From NCBI GenBank assembly GCA_036877525.1, contig JAZGTH010000103.1:1644501-1708500 (forward strand): DNA of 64,000 nt, given 5' to 3'. This document shows positions 41,640 through 55,300 of the stretch, piece after piece. The translations under genes and the position numbers were made by a program. The notes under the pieces were generated by a model, which saw only the letters and a program-made list of their open reading frames with translations, had not been told where the DNA came from and did not search any database. Origin of the DNA: Chromobotia macracanthus (Eukaryota; Chordata; Actinopteri; Cypriniformes; Botiidae). Numbering within the stretch: position 1 is the first letter of the stretch; each line of letters begins with the position of its first letter.

Positions 41640-44600
41640 TTACTGTGGGAAGGCTGGGGGGGGCATGGGAAAGGGCATAGACTGGGGCATCTGTCCGGGG
41701 TTAAAGGGGAACTGAGGGGGCTGGCTCATGCCATTCTGAAGACCTCCCTGGCTGGAGCCAAACTGCTGGTTCTGATAACTTTGGCCTCCATAGCCACCAG
41801 ACTGACCGCCACCAAAGTTTGACTGTCCATTACTGCCATAACCTCCACTGTAACTGCTCCCGCTGCTGTAACTGCCAGATCCGTTTTGAGTCTTATTTCC
41901 AAACACGTTCTTTTGTCCGTACGAGTCGCCGTTACGGCTGTCTTGGTTGTAGTTATTGTAGTCCCTTCGGCCGCCGGCAGTGTGACGATCTCGCCGATCG
42001 TCTCTATACCCCCCACCTCGCCCTCCCCTTGAACGACCTGCAACAGAAGATCAAAGTTAAAACCCGACACGGATCAGAGCACAGATCGGAGCAACACAGA
42101 ACAAGACGCACCACACATGAAAATGAAGAAATTACAAATGACAAAACTGGCCTGCGAGTAAAGCCAGTTCTTGTATCTCACCAATTGGATTTACCTCCTC
42201 TGTCTTCGGCCATCTGGATGAGTTTGGGGTTAATGGCTTGATTGGCCTCCCGGAGGACGGAGACGAGGTCGTGTGCCTGTTTCATGTTGTTGGGTGTAAA
42301 GAACGTATAAGCAGTGCCTGTTTTCTGACTGCGAGCCGTGCGGCCAATTCGGTGAATGTAGTCCTCAGAATTGTTGGGGTAGTCGTAGTTAATGACAAAT
42401 TTGACATCCTCAACATCTGTTTGAACATAGAAACGGCAGGAACGGAGGCATGCGACGCAGCACACACCGCCACAGCGGCCGGGAGAGAGAGATGTTAGCA
42501 AGGGAAGCAATGCATTGTGGGATATCTACTTACCATGCTGAGGAAAGATTGTTAATATCACGGTCATTAGATAGACAGGTCCACATGGAAAAAAGTCCTG
42601 TATTTAAAGTCTATTCTGGCTACAAATGTGTACGGATCTCCTCAACTTTCCTCAGACGAACTGCTGCATCTTGCCAAGACTGAACTTGCTCTCAAAAAAA
42701 CGAGACAGATTAAGGGCTTAAATTTGATTCTATGGTAGAGGCAAGTTTTCCAACCAACCGGTGCTCACTTGAAAAAATGATTCTCTTTGGCAGGACTCGA
42801 CATGACTGAAGCCAGCAAAGGAGGGAACACATCGACCAGCCGGGTAATCGCATTCAGCGCGGAGGTATGAGGACTAAAGCAACTGCTCTCGTTGAGTGAA
42901 AAACCATGCCAATTTTCGAAAGCACTTCCTGTCTGGAAACCTCAGATAACAGTCCTACCAACATCAGCCTGACAGCATCATAGCAGACGCCGAAAAGTCT
43001 GAGCTGGGAAAACGTAAATACAACAGTTCAAGCTGTTGCGCGAGAGCAGTTGCGAGCAGGACGCAGTGTGACCGCCCAACGGGGCCACACTTCTCCACCG
43101 TATGTCATCACCCTGTGGGTCTCTGGCACTACACCCAATCACAGAGCTCCAATCACCTCTGAATGCAATTTGATTGGCTGGCAGACAAGCAGAACTCCAC
43201 AGAGGAGCTCCTTACCCCCTCCGGTCAACCTGGATGTGTCATGCCAAGGTCCTGCCTCCAAGACTCCACCTTCAGGTGAGAAGGGCTCAGAAAGGCACAG
43301 CAGTTAAAGAGAGCAGCAATACTTCAGTCAAAGACACAATTGACCACTAGTAAATGTCATCACTTATAAGAAGAGAAAATGAACAAACCTAGCCCTCTGG
43401 AAGCGACGTCTGTGGCGATTAGGATGGGGGCTTTGCCATATTTAAACTCTGTTTAGAAAAACAAGTTATGAGCAAATGAGCTGAAAAAAAAAAATGGACT
43501 AATGAATTAGGACACTGGTGGTAAACATACCATTGAGAACCCAGTCTCTCTCCTGCTGGCTCTTGTCTCCATGGATACCCATAGCAGGCCACCTGCCAAA
43601 CAGGTAATGCCAATGAAATCTTATCTGCATTAAGAATGGTTTATGACATCAGACAGAGCAAAGCTGCTCATCTTACCCATCCCTGCGCATCCTCCTGGTG
43701 AGATCATCACACCTTCTCTTCGTCTCAACAAAGATGATGGTCTTATTCTCCTTTTCACTCATGATCTCCTCCAGCAGACGCAACAGCCTGGAAACATTTA
43801 TCAAGTTAATTCTACACTGCCAACTGATCTTAATCTGATTACACTAACAAAAACAGAATCAGCAAAAAACTGATTACATCAACAAAAACAAAAGAATTGG
43901 TGACCCCTTTGATGCATGGATGCCAACTGGTATTGGCAACAACATGACAAATTCTTCCTGGTGATAAACATTTATTGGAATTTAAAGTAGGGATTTACAG
44001 TTAAACTCACAGCACTCTGCTTCATTGCAGGATACAGCAAATTTTAAGATCAGACACTCACTTGTCCTCTTTCTCCCCGTCGTTACAGACGTCAACAATC
44101 TGGAGGATGTTGTGATTGGCGCTGAGCTGCAGAGCTCCTACATTGATCTGCACGTACTCTTTCAGAAAGTCTTCGGCCAGCTGCCGCACCTCTTTCGGCC
44201 ATGTGGCACTCCACATCAGAGTCTGTCTGTCCGGCTGCAGGTGAAGCACATGAGACGTTTACACTGCTGAAGCTGGAAATACTGAACTACACACAAAACA
44301 TGACCAAAATAAACCTCATATGAAGGATCTAAGATGACATCTTACACACCCTAATTTGGTCCACAATCTTTCGAATCTGGGGCTCAAAACCCATGTCCAG
44401 CATCCTGTCAGCCTCGTCCAGCACGAGATACGTGCATCTGCGCAGATTCGTCTTTCCAGCCTCCAGGAAATCGATAAGCCGACCAGGGGTGGCGATGCAG
44501 ATCTCAACTCCTATAATGAGCAGGAAAAGTTAGATGTGCACACACAATTTAAAGTTAACACAGCATTTAAAGCTTTAGCACTCCATACACACCCCTCTCT

Positions 44601-46304
44601 AGATCTCGGATTTGTGGCCCTTTGGGAGCTCCTCCGTAGATGCAAGTGGATTTGAGGCGAGAAGCTTTGCCGTACTCTGCCGCCACCTGCTGGACCTGCT
44701 GTGCTAGTTCACGGGTGGGAGCCAGGACCAAACACTACAGGCAGAAAAACATCATTACCACTCTGATGAGACACAGTTGTCTTAATACTCAAAAGGAGAT
44801 GTCTGAACTTACAATGGGCCCGTCTCCATGTTCCAGGAATGGTTGGTGGTTTATGTGAACAATGGCGGGGAGCAAATACTGTAGACACAAAAACTCATTA
44901 AAAACCAGTTCAAACTCATCATCACTCAATGGAAAATAACAGAAAATACTGAAACATGTCATACCGAAAGAGTTTTTCCTGATCCGGTCTGTGCAATGCC
45001 AACCATATCTTTACCACTAAGTGCCACCGGCCATCCCTGAGCTTGGATGGGTGTTGGTTCAGTCCAGTTCTGTTTACCAATCACATCCATTACGTAGTCT
45101 GCATTCAAAAACAACAATTAGTTAACCTGCGAAACTTGACACTCGCCTTGTAATTTAATTCCCCACATGAACTCACTTGGAAAATTTGCTTCGTGAAACT
45201 TCACGATGGGTTTGGGACAGTCCCGGCCCTTCACTGTGATCTCTTTGCTTCTTCTGTAGTTCTCAACTTCTTGCTGAAATGCAACACACACACCACACCT
45301 CAAAACAAATCTCCAAACATCTGACAACAAAACATCTTTTATTCTTTCCACACGTCACATCCCACGGGCGAGCTGACTCACAATGGACCGCCGGGAAACC
45401 TCATGGTGCTCCTGGTAAAAGTTCTTCTCAAACTTGGGAAGCTCGTTCAGGTTCCAGTGTTTTTTCTTCAGCCGATCACCAGGATTCCCAAACTTCTTTC
45501 CTTGAGGAGGTCCATTTCTGCTGCCCCCAAAACGTGGAGGGCCACTGTTGTAACTACCAGCACATGAAATGTGATTTTATTACTTCATCAGAAAACAAAA
45601 CCAGATCACAGCATCACAGCAACATCACAGACTTCATACAGGAAACATCAGCCTTCATCACCATAACGACACGGTACCAAAATATCAAAAACAACAAGGA
45701 ACCGACGACAAATGAACGTGCATTGCTAAAAATATAAGAAATACAAAAAGTCCAGATGAAGAAAGCAAAGATGTGAATAAAACACGAGCGAGGCTCCGGC
45801 CTCACATCGCATCGTGCTATTTCTCCTGCGCCACGTTTTAACAGCCGCTGCCATTTTACTGCTTACCGGCAGGAGACAAAGAGGAGAAACCGGCCGGCAT
45901 TTTACAACATCACGACCAGATGTGCAAACAACACGGTAATAACCGTGAAAACACGACAGCGATCACACACGTCACACACCGGACGCGTTTGAGCGCTTTA
46001 ATGCGCGTCCTGCACGACTAAACGCCGCCGACATTTTTTTTTTAATCCGCCATTTTAACGGGTGAGAAACGTCCGCCCGTTTATCGCCCGATTTACCGGC
46101 AAAACCGCGATCTCGATCGACTTCAGTCCCTAAACAAATCGCTCACGGATCGACTCGGTATCGGTTTTAACGAGTGAACCGTCGGTCGTCGTCGACTAAT
46201 GTAGGTCATCCCGGCGACCACCATCACACGCTTCACTCGACGATAAAACGCACATCTCACCTTCTCTCACGACCACCGCGGTCCCTGTCGGAATATCCGG
46301 GCAT
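41640..46304 (-). CDS. ddx5: DEAD-box RNA helicase p68
   Basis: An ATP-dependent RNA helicase and transcription coregulator involved in splicing, rRNA and microRNA processing, in the nucleus. Thirteen coding exons in order: 46304-46261, 45553-45382, 45273-45177, 45098-44965, 44878-44813, 44734-44593, 44510-44350, 44234-44062, 43787-43677, 43592-43531, 43448-43389, 42416-42195 and 42037-41640. They total 1842 nt, giving 613 aa (human 614 as I recall), all phases consistent. All helicase motifs are present: Q motif (WTEPTPIQAQG), I (AQTGSGKT), Ia (PTRELA), Ib (TPGR), II (DEAD), III (SAT), IV (IIFVETKRR), V (ATDVASRGLD) and VI (HRIGRTAR). The start MPGYSDRDRGG and the core QEVENYRRSKEITVKG favour DDX5 over its paralogue DDX17. 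The tail is RGG-rich, then Gly/Ser/Gln-rich and low-complexity, ending PFPMPPPAFPQ. The intron 43388-42417 is by far the longest internal one. TTTATT at 41378-41383 is a polyadenylation signal on this strand. Confidence 0.96.
42417..43388 (-). other. Long ddx5 intron within motif V
   Basis: This 972-bp intron interrupts the codon for the Asp of ASRGLD. If retained, translation would run only nine codons past the donor before TGA, giving a protein cut before motif VI. The right side (about 42950-43300) is more GC-rich than the neighbouring introns. I see no alternative exon with strong sites. Confidence 0.7.
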
Positions 46305-46399
46305 GTTGAGTCGGAAAGTATTGATTTAAAACAAATAATCGCCCGTTTACGGTGTCGGTGAGCGCCGGTCTCAGCGTGATCTCGCCGGCTTTTATGTGA

Positions 46400-46470
46400 G
46401 GAGAAAGAGACTTCCGGAACATCGCTGACGTCACACTGACGCAGCGCTGACGCGCATGCGCACGCGTGGG
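46400..46470 (-). promoter_or_regulatory. ddx5 CpG promoter with ETS, CRE and NRF1-type sites
   Basis: Upstream of the ddx5 ATG: CTTCCGG (46411-46417, ETS core), TGACGTCA (46426-46433, CRE palindrome) and GCGCATGCGCAC (46452-46463, close to the NRF1 consensus). CpG-rich sequence extends over about 45960-46480. This is a standard housekeeping layout. Confidence 0.65.
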
Positions 46471-46559
46471 ATTTGGGACTTGGAAAATTTTCACCCCAAA
46501 AAACTTTCATGTGCGCTTTTTACTTTTAAACATGACGGAGAAAAGCGACTTCCGGTTAC

Positions 46560-49381
46560 TGTGATGCATGCATTGAATCATGTGTTAATACAGTGAGCCA
46601 CACAACCTGAAGGACAGTCTATATGTACAGAAAATGTTTGCATTAATACAATGATCTAGCATGGCTCAATAATCTGTAGAGACATTTGGGGGAGACTGCT
46701 TTCAAGAGCCTACAATATTAATAAGTTAAAAATGATCATGCACAATGCTCTGATTTTGTGTTATATTATCTTGGGTGGAAAACTAGAGTTGATCGGTCTT
46801 TAGACGTGCAGTCAAATGCATTTCAACACCTAGAGCACTTGCTAAAGGGGGGTGTTACCACCTATCCTGCCTTTCAAAATAAAGTACAGTTTCTTTCTTA
46901 TTTTAATAGGGGAATCTGACCCCTTTGTTCCGAGATGACGCTTAACTACCTACTAACTGCCTTGGAATCACAAAAAGATTGTGAAACTTCAACACAATGT
47001 TCAGCCTTCACCCTGAAACATGCAGCCAGCCTTACTAAAGCCATTCCTGTTCAAATGAGGTCAATAAATAACGCATCACAGATCTGTCCCCTTTAAACAC
47101 AGAATCAAGCTGTGAAACTGTGATCCCTCTCTTCAACTCAACACCTGTAACTCCTAAGCGGTTTAATGAAAGAATATTAAGCAGCATTTCATCTTCTGCA
47201 CACTCATGCATTATACAGAACCAGACGACCACTGTTGTCCCATCATGAAGTTTAATCAGATCTAATTACACACAAAAATAAAACACTCTTACAAAAATGA
47301 TAGTGTGTTACGTGTAGTAAATCGCACCGGTCAGCTATGAAAGTTAGAAGTGATGCTAGTAAATCATGCCATAAACAAACAACCGTTTTGAACCATGTCA
47401 ACTCGACCCCAGTCCACACAGAGGCCGTTTAACTATACAGTAAAAAATAGGATCAAATAAAAGAAGACAAAGAGATCTTTGTGTGTGCACCAAATTTAAA
47501 TCATTCAGTCCATAAAGAGTTTGGTATATAGATTTTTTTGCCTATTATTTACAGCCATTATAGAGTGTGTGCAAAATGTGTTGTTTCTTTTAAATCTAAT
47601 TAAATTAAAGAGTCAGTGATCCACATTATATGACCAATATTCTATAGCTATACAAAGCACCATCTCTGAATATTTAACTGATCCGTCCATGGGCTTTTCA
47701 TTTTTTGTTCACCTTCTTCACACTCAGTTTATAAAAAGTAACAAAAGGTGTCGAGCTCATTTTTAGCATATGCAAACTCTTAACAACAGTCCATGGTCAT
47801 AAAAGATTGCTATAGACAGGCAGCATTTCAGAAACATTCAACAATATATATATATAACTGCATTCGCTTATTTATGCAGTTAATTTTAATAATCCTGAAG
47901 ATACAGTTAATGTTTCAAGCTGTGTGTTTTGGAGGATTACAAAGAGCACATGCTTCTGTTGTGTTCTGCTAAGATTTACACCTAAAGCCAATTTCTGTAT
48001 TTCTATAAAATATAGAATCATTTCTTCTTCAGTACAGTCATCCTCCTGCGGTTCATTTGTAACGCTCACTGAAGGCCAGTGAAATTTTTGCAAAACTTGG
48101 TTCAGTAAGTTGGTATTACAATGAATTCATAATAAATTACAAAAATAAAACGTGATACAAACACTCTCCCTCGATTTCTTTGAGCGGGGTAAACAATTGC
48201 ATGTCTTGTCTTGAAAACAGGCCAAAAAATAGAGGATAACATAATGAGACTGTATGAAAAGGAAGACATTTCACATCTCATTAACATGCGCATACATTTG
48301 CATCATATTTAAAATTTTAAAGGGTTGAATTGACATCTGAGACTTGGAATTCCATTATTAAAAAAATGACAACATATTAAAATGTTTTTCTTCACAATTA
48401 TAAATAAAAAAAAAAGCAAGCTGATGTCAACCTCACTGAAGCCTTAGATAATACACTGAGTTTATTCTTTACAGTTTTAAATTTACTTCTTTGCTCTGAT
48501 GGTCTCTATGACGATGTCAATAAATTATATCTGTATAATTTCATTCTTTTAACCTCTCCTCTCACCATATAAAAATAAAGCTCGACAAACGAACTACACA
48601 AGAATTCAGTTATTCGTTTAAACACAAAAGTGTCATAACTGTAGGGAGAGTTTGATGTTGTCTAATGTAGGGCAGATGGGCGGAGACCAGCAGATTTGGG
48701 GCGTGTGTGGGGCTTTTATTCAACTTCCATGCTGGGACGGAGTGTGGGTGGGGCTTTTATCCGACTTCCCTGATTGTGAGGAAATTTATTTTGGAGCTTC
48801 CTACAGTCCAAGCTTGCTCACCGCACCAGCATGCTGAGAATGAACACCCTGTACATCGAGAAAGATTTGCAGTTTACTACGAAAAACTTCAAGTCCGAAT
48901 CGTCATATTTTGCAGTCCTTTGTTGACACTGGCACCTTCCTTTCGTCTTGTGGTAAGACAGTAGTGCTTCGACATTAGCTTATGTGAGAACGCTGTCTGC
49001 ACCCCTCACTAAAGTTTAGCCTCTTCTGAAGTCCGGTCGCTAAAAATGCTACATGAAATACTGTGAATATCTTTTGTCTTAATGCTAAAAAAAATTAAAC
49101 AAAAAAAAAACAGGAAGAGGAGGATCTGTAAAATAGTAGGTGAATTGTTAAAGAGTTACTAGCAGCTGAAAAGATACGTTGTTTCTTCTCTTCTTTTCAA
49201 GAAAAGTCCTCATATAGCAGCGTCAGGGTGGAGTGCTGCGATATAATCACCCTTCCTGAGCACTTCCTGTCTGAGTTTCCTGTTCCGCACGGGGAAACGC
49301 AAGGCTCACGCTTCTGTCGGCTGCCTGACAGGTGCGTCCCGCCCGGAGAAACGCTCCTCTGCGACCTCCAGCGGCAGACGT
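46560..49381 (-). other. smurf2 3' UTR and spacer
   Basis: The smurf2 3' UTR must begin at 49381 and run leftwards. TTTATT at 48461-48466 is one possible polyadenylation signal on the - strand. A short imperfect duplication containing ggggcttttat lies at about 48700-48765. No cep95 or other gene could be recognised. Confidence 0.5.
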
Positions 49382-52300
49382 TCATTCCACAGCGAAGCCG
49401 CAGGTCTCCTCGATGGCCGTCAACAGCTTGTCGTAGAGTTTATCGTAACTCTCGTAGGGTGGAATGTCGATTCGGTTGAAGCTGAGGGGAAATCGAAGAA
49501 AAAATTAAGGAAAATTGTATCTGAGGTCCATCAGAACACAGAAAAACATGGCAGCCTGAGTTAGTCAACGACTGATACATCATTCAGGCTTTTAATTGGC
49601 TTGTAGTTGGCATTTTCAAATGATTTCATTGGCCGATGCCTGTTGTCTGATTACTAGCAGTGTTACCTCCTCTTTTCTTAATCCTTGTTTTTAAATGTTT
49701 TTGAATTCAGTTTCAGTAAATAATACTGTATAATCAATCTGTATTATACAACATATAAGCACTGTTTGAACCACTCGGCACTCTAAATATTGCCTTCAGC
49801 CAATGAAAAGCCTGTGTTGGCTAAACACCAGTGTAGGTACATCTCCACACAGCAGTGCTCACCATGTGTGTGCTTTGGGCAGGTTGTTGGAGCTGGCATC
49901 AATCTGGTGGATGGTGAAGAGACGTGGACCTGCAGCACCTGAAGTTTCAGTACAAACATCTAAACATCAATGTCTTCACTTTCCAATAGCCACTTACAGG
50001 GACAGTTCACCCAACACTGAAAATGCTTCCATCCTTTACATCTTCTGTTGTGTTCCTCAGAAGATAAAAGTCACACAGGTTTGGAATAACATGAGGTTGA
50101 GTAAAGGATGGAAGAACTTTCATTTTGGGTGAATCCGTCATTTTATACTCATGAAATGAAATATAATTTGAATTCCTCAAAAAAGCCAAGTTTATAAACA
50201 AAATAAGGCTACTGTGGAGAACTGTAACGATTATGTAACATAGTTAAATAAATTACATTAAACGTAAATAAATTTTTTGGTCTAAAACTGATGTTTTAGT
50301 GACATCACGTACCCTGCAGAGCTTTGAATCCCTGCAGCGGGACCCTGGAGGATCCGGTGACGAACTGCAGCAGTCGGGCTCTGCGCTCCTCGTCGTACGA
50401 CTCCACGGCCCTCCAGAACCACTTCACGATGTTGCTGTCGGGGGTGCAGTGCTTCAGACGAGTGTTTGACTTCCAGTCGTTGATGTCGATCTTACCCAGA
50501 CCGCACACAATAAGCTGAGGAACATTTAAAATGAGTATTCATGCTGCTCAGCTGGTACAGCATACACACATTCTTAAAGGCATTTGTAATGATATTTCTT
50601 GAACTTTTCTCTTTTCTCTGTTGATCTTTTACTTGGTTTTGAATAAGAGATGTTTAAAAAAGTACATCTGTCGCCCAGGAACAATTGGCGGTAAACAAGC
50701 TAGCCAAATGTTTGCTAAGCAGTGTGATGTGTTCATACCTCCAGCTCCTTCTCATCAAAGGCCTTGAGAAGGTGTTGAGGGATGACCTCATTAAACCCTT
50801 TCTGCAGGGCCAAAAACTGAGCTTCAATACCCCTCAGAAACCTCCAGTTCACATACAACCTACAGAAGAACAGAAATACACACACCTGAAACACACACAC
50901 CTGAACAAATCTGAAACACACACCACACACACTTGAAACACACACATCTGACACACTACACACACACTTGAAACACAGGCAGCAGATCGAGATAAACACT
51001 CAGCTCACCTGACATATTCCTTCTTGGTTTCCTGGGTAACCGGGATGCTTTTGCCGTTGGGTTTCAGCTCGTGCTGTATGATCTCACCGTATGCGTTGTG
51101 CTCTACACAGAACGTGTGATCCAGCACCCCGGTGATGTCATTGTCTCTAAACACACACAGTAACACAATAATAATTAAACACGCTACGCATTTCAATGCC
51201 TTTAAATAACACATTTCTAATTATTGCATAATGAATGACATTTCCATTCATTGTTTTCATATTTATTTTCATATCGAGCAAGTATTTGCACTTTTAAAAT
51301 GACCAGTTATATGATACATCTGTCATATATTCATATAAACTTTGATCTAAAACCTTATAACGAAGGCTATATATAGTGCTATATATAAGCAGAGACTGCG
51401 GTTTATATTCAAGTGTATAAAACACACTGACAGGATCCAGACGAGGCTGTTGTGCAGGTCTGGATCCACTGATTCCATGTCGTCAAGGGTGATGGGTTTC
51501 CCTAGCAACTGCTTGTAGAAGGGCAGAGTGAAGCCTCCGTCTATGTAATGACCATGGAAAACCGCCATGCCCATGATCCGGCCCACAAAGTGGAAATACG
51601 ACAAGTGCTCCTGAGAAAAGAAAGATTATGAACGTGAGGAATATCTGTCAGTTCATGACTCAGCTGGTGGAGTGCCACACGGTCAGCGGGTCGACTAACC
51701 GGATTAACAGCGGAGTCAGGGTTAATCTGTAGTGTGTAGATGTCGTCTCGTGAATACTGGAACAGCCCGTAGTATGGATTCAACATCTCGTGTGACAGCA
51801 GGTATAACCACTCCCTAAAACACACACACACACACTCATCAGCATAAATGATTCAGTGCTCCTATAACTCAACAGAAGTAGGAGTGTTTCCGTAACGTTT
51901 CCATTAAGTAACAAAAACATTAAAACATTTTTGAAAGTTTTATGAACATTCAAAACGTCCAGTTTTTTAGATGTTGTTATAACATTATTGATTGGCTATA
52001 AGAACGTTACTCAAACATTTTTACATTTTGTAACGTTCCACAGACTACTTAAGAATAATGTTTTTGATATATGATGTATAACATTAGAAAGACGTTCCTC
52101 TAATGTTACTGCAAGAGCAGTTTTGATCATGTTGAGAGAACGATTAGAGAACATTAGTCAACATTCTGAGAACGTTCTCTGTTAGCTGGGGAGCTTGAGG
52201 GTTTGAACCTAAGAAAACACCTGGGGAGGAGTGAGAGTCATTTTGAATGAAAGCATCTGTCAAATGTATAAATATGACAGAAACTTTCATCACACCCTTG

Positions 52301-55300
52301 CCTTTCTAAAGCCTGTTTCACACTGTGTGTACTAGACAAACAGAACAAACTTTCAGACCGTTACTCTAATTCCACCACTAGATGGACACACACACTTCCA
52401 GTTTCATGTTTCAGGCTTCAGTGCTTCTGATGGTGTCATACCTTGCGACTCCTCCATAGTCGAGTCCTTCTTCTCCTCTAAACTTTACCATCAACCTCTT
52501 CCACAAGTCCTTCGGCCTCATCTTCATCACCTGCCGGTACGACTCCTGAGGACAGTTCAAATGGAAGAATGGGTCAAAAACAGCTCATCAACATCGAGGA
52601 CAGTGTGAAGACATTACAAACTCAAGGAAATTCAAAAGGCCCAAGCAGTACAATCTTTTCATGACATGTTTCATGACAGTACAAAACACCATGACATGTT
52701 TGATGAGTGATTTTTTATTTCCTGTGGTTACGTATTTCCTTCTGAAACAGGAAATCTATAAAGAAAATAGCAAAAAACTAATTTGCTGCTTCCTAGTTAG
52801 TTGCAGGTGGTATTAGGGGAGGGACATTCTTACTCTTACCATTGCATTTGATTGGATAAAAACATGCATAGTGCAGGTTGAGTCATCAGTATTTTCAGGC
52901 CTGTTTTCCTGCAGGACAAAGACTAGATTTTAAATGCACTTATCTGGTAAAGGTCATTTTTGTCATCTAGCATGCATACAGATGACTTCACAGCTAACAG
53001 ACGAGGACTTGAAGCCACAGAAATGTTAATTTTGTGGGGTTAAAGTCGGGCTTGTCCGCAGGGACAGCAAGCTGGAATGCAGCATCCAGAAATGTCTGTG
53101 TGCGTCCAGCTAAACGCTCACAAACACCCCAAAACAGATGACTGAACCGCCCCACATGCCAACAACTGCTTCAGGGTGAGCAAAGAGAAGGGGGAGGGGC
53201 CTACATGTTTCTCTTACAAGCATGAGGCTCAGAAACACACATGCAGCGCGTCACTTCACAGGGCGTCTGTGCATTGCAGCCGTTTCCATTCATAAATGTA
53301 TCAGTAACATCAAACAGAGCTCAAAGTCATTACAGTACAGACTTCAAGTCTCTCAGATGTTTTAAAAGGTGCGAGACACACAGATTGAGCGCAGCAGGTT
53401 GTAATGATGGTGCGACTAATGCCCTCAAACTACAACAAACGCTTATCTACTTTCACCGACACATTCACAGTCTCAGAGGAGACGTGTGGATCGGCGGTAT
53501 GACCTAAGCGAGACAATAAAGACTAAATAATACACACTAAATGTACAAGTAATGACTGCTGCAGCTACAGAAATGGAATAAAACTTCATTAGGTGTGTTG
53601 TTTGTATTTAGGGCTGACTGATAACCTAAATTATTAAGATATGTATTTTCCTGGTGATGCAAATCATTCATGAATATCATATGAAATTTAAATGTTTCTG
53701 TAAAACACTTTATGGTGTGAATACCACCATATGTACAATTACATAAATGGTTATATTTATGCATATGAAAAAATAAAAATCATAGTGTCTTTTTAAAAAG
53801 CAATGTGGAAAACTAGCCATGATGATTTTTAACTAGATTTTAACTGTGCCCCAGTTCTAAAGTTAAACACAAACTCTAATTATAAGCTGTGCCGCTTCAT
53901 GTCTGAAGCTGCAGATGGAGTTTCTGCTGGACTGCTTGTTTATCTGTGGTCACATGTTGCTGAATGTGAACGAGTCTGAGGTCTGACCTCAAAGATCTCC
54001 TCACGAGAGACCTCGATGCGGCAGTGTCCCGCCTGCGGCTGCTGCTGGGACAGCTCCTGTCTCAGGATCTTCAGCTTCTGAACCAGATCTCGTTTGTATT
54101 TCGGCACCGTGAGACATTCGGGGTCCTCGGGGAGATTTCCGGGAGACACGACAGACTGAGCCTGTTCCTTCAGCTGCCCAACACGACTGCGCACACAGAG
54201 AGAGAGAGAGAACACAGGAGAACGATGAGACGTCTGTGTGTCAGCACTCACACAAACACAAGTGCATACAAATACTCTCACATCAAGACACACAAAACAC
54301 TCACACTAACACACACACACACACACAAAACACTCACACTAACACACTGACACACACACTGACACACACACACTGACACACACACTAACACTCACACTAA
54401 CACTCACACTAACACATGCGCACACACACACTGACACACACACACTGAAAACAACACTGCACACACTACACCACACTCACACTAACACTCACACTAACAC
54501 ATGCGCACACACACACTGACACACACACTGACACACACACACACAAAACACTCACACTGACACACTCACACTGACACATACACACTGACACATACACACT
54601 GACACATACACACTGACACATACACACACACACTGACACACACAAACACTCACACACACACAAAACACACACTTGCATGTGGTTTACAAGGACTCTATAA
54701 ACATAATGATTTTTATACTGAACTAATCAAACTTTCTATCCACTTCCTCTAGGAACTCTAAACCTAAACCTCACACAAACCTCTTACCATTTTTTAATTA
54801 AAATAAAACACCATTTAGTGTTTTTTAATTTGGTTAATGAGGACACAGGAAGTGTTTACATTGTTATACGTCATTATACACATTTGTGTCCTTGTAAACC
54901 ACACATACCAGTACACACACACACAAAATGCTGCATTTAAATGAACATCATCTTACAGTAAAACAGTAAATGGGCAGTAAATCTGAAGTTCAGATGTTTG
55001 TTGACAGTTTTTTAGTTGACACTGATGATCATCAGTGCTTTTTAAAATATTGATCAATCAGTCTGGCTATTATTGGTCCACTGGCAATTTAAAACACCAA
55101 AGACTGCAGCTTTACATTCGACTGTGGCTCTTGTTGTTAGTCAGACATCAGCTCACAGCATGATTCAGTGTGAGGAAACTCTTACACAGAATGAACATGA
55201 ACAAACTCTGATCGAAACATTAACATGTCAATCACACAGTGTTTTATTTAGAACGAGTCTTCTCTCTGATGGCCAGAAACCATATGTTCTCTCACGTGTG

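Noticed and set aside
42417..42485. Possible microRNA hairpin at the 3' end of the long ddx5 intron, by analogy with a DDX5-hosted mammalian microRNA
   Set aside because: Only a weak C/T-rich resemblance on one arm; I could not pair the opposite arm into a credible hairpin.
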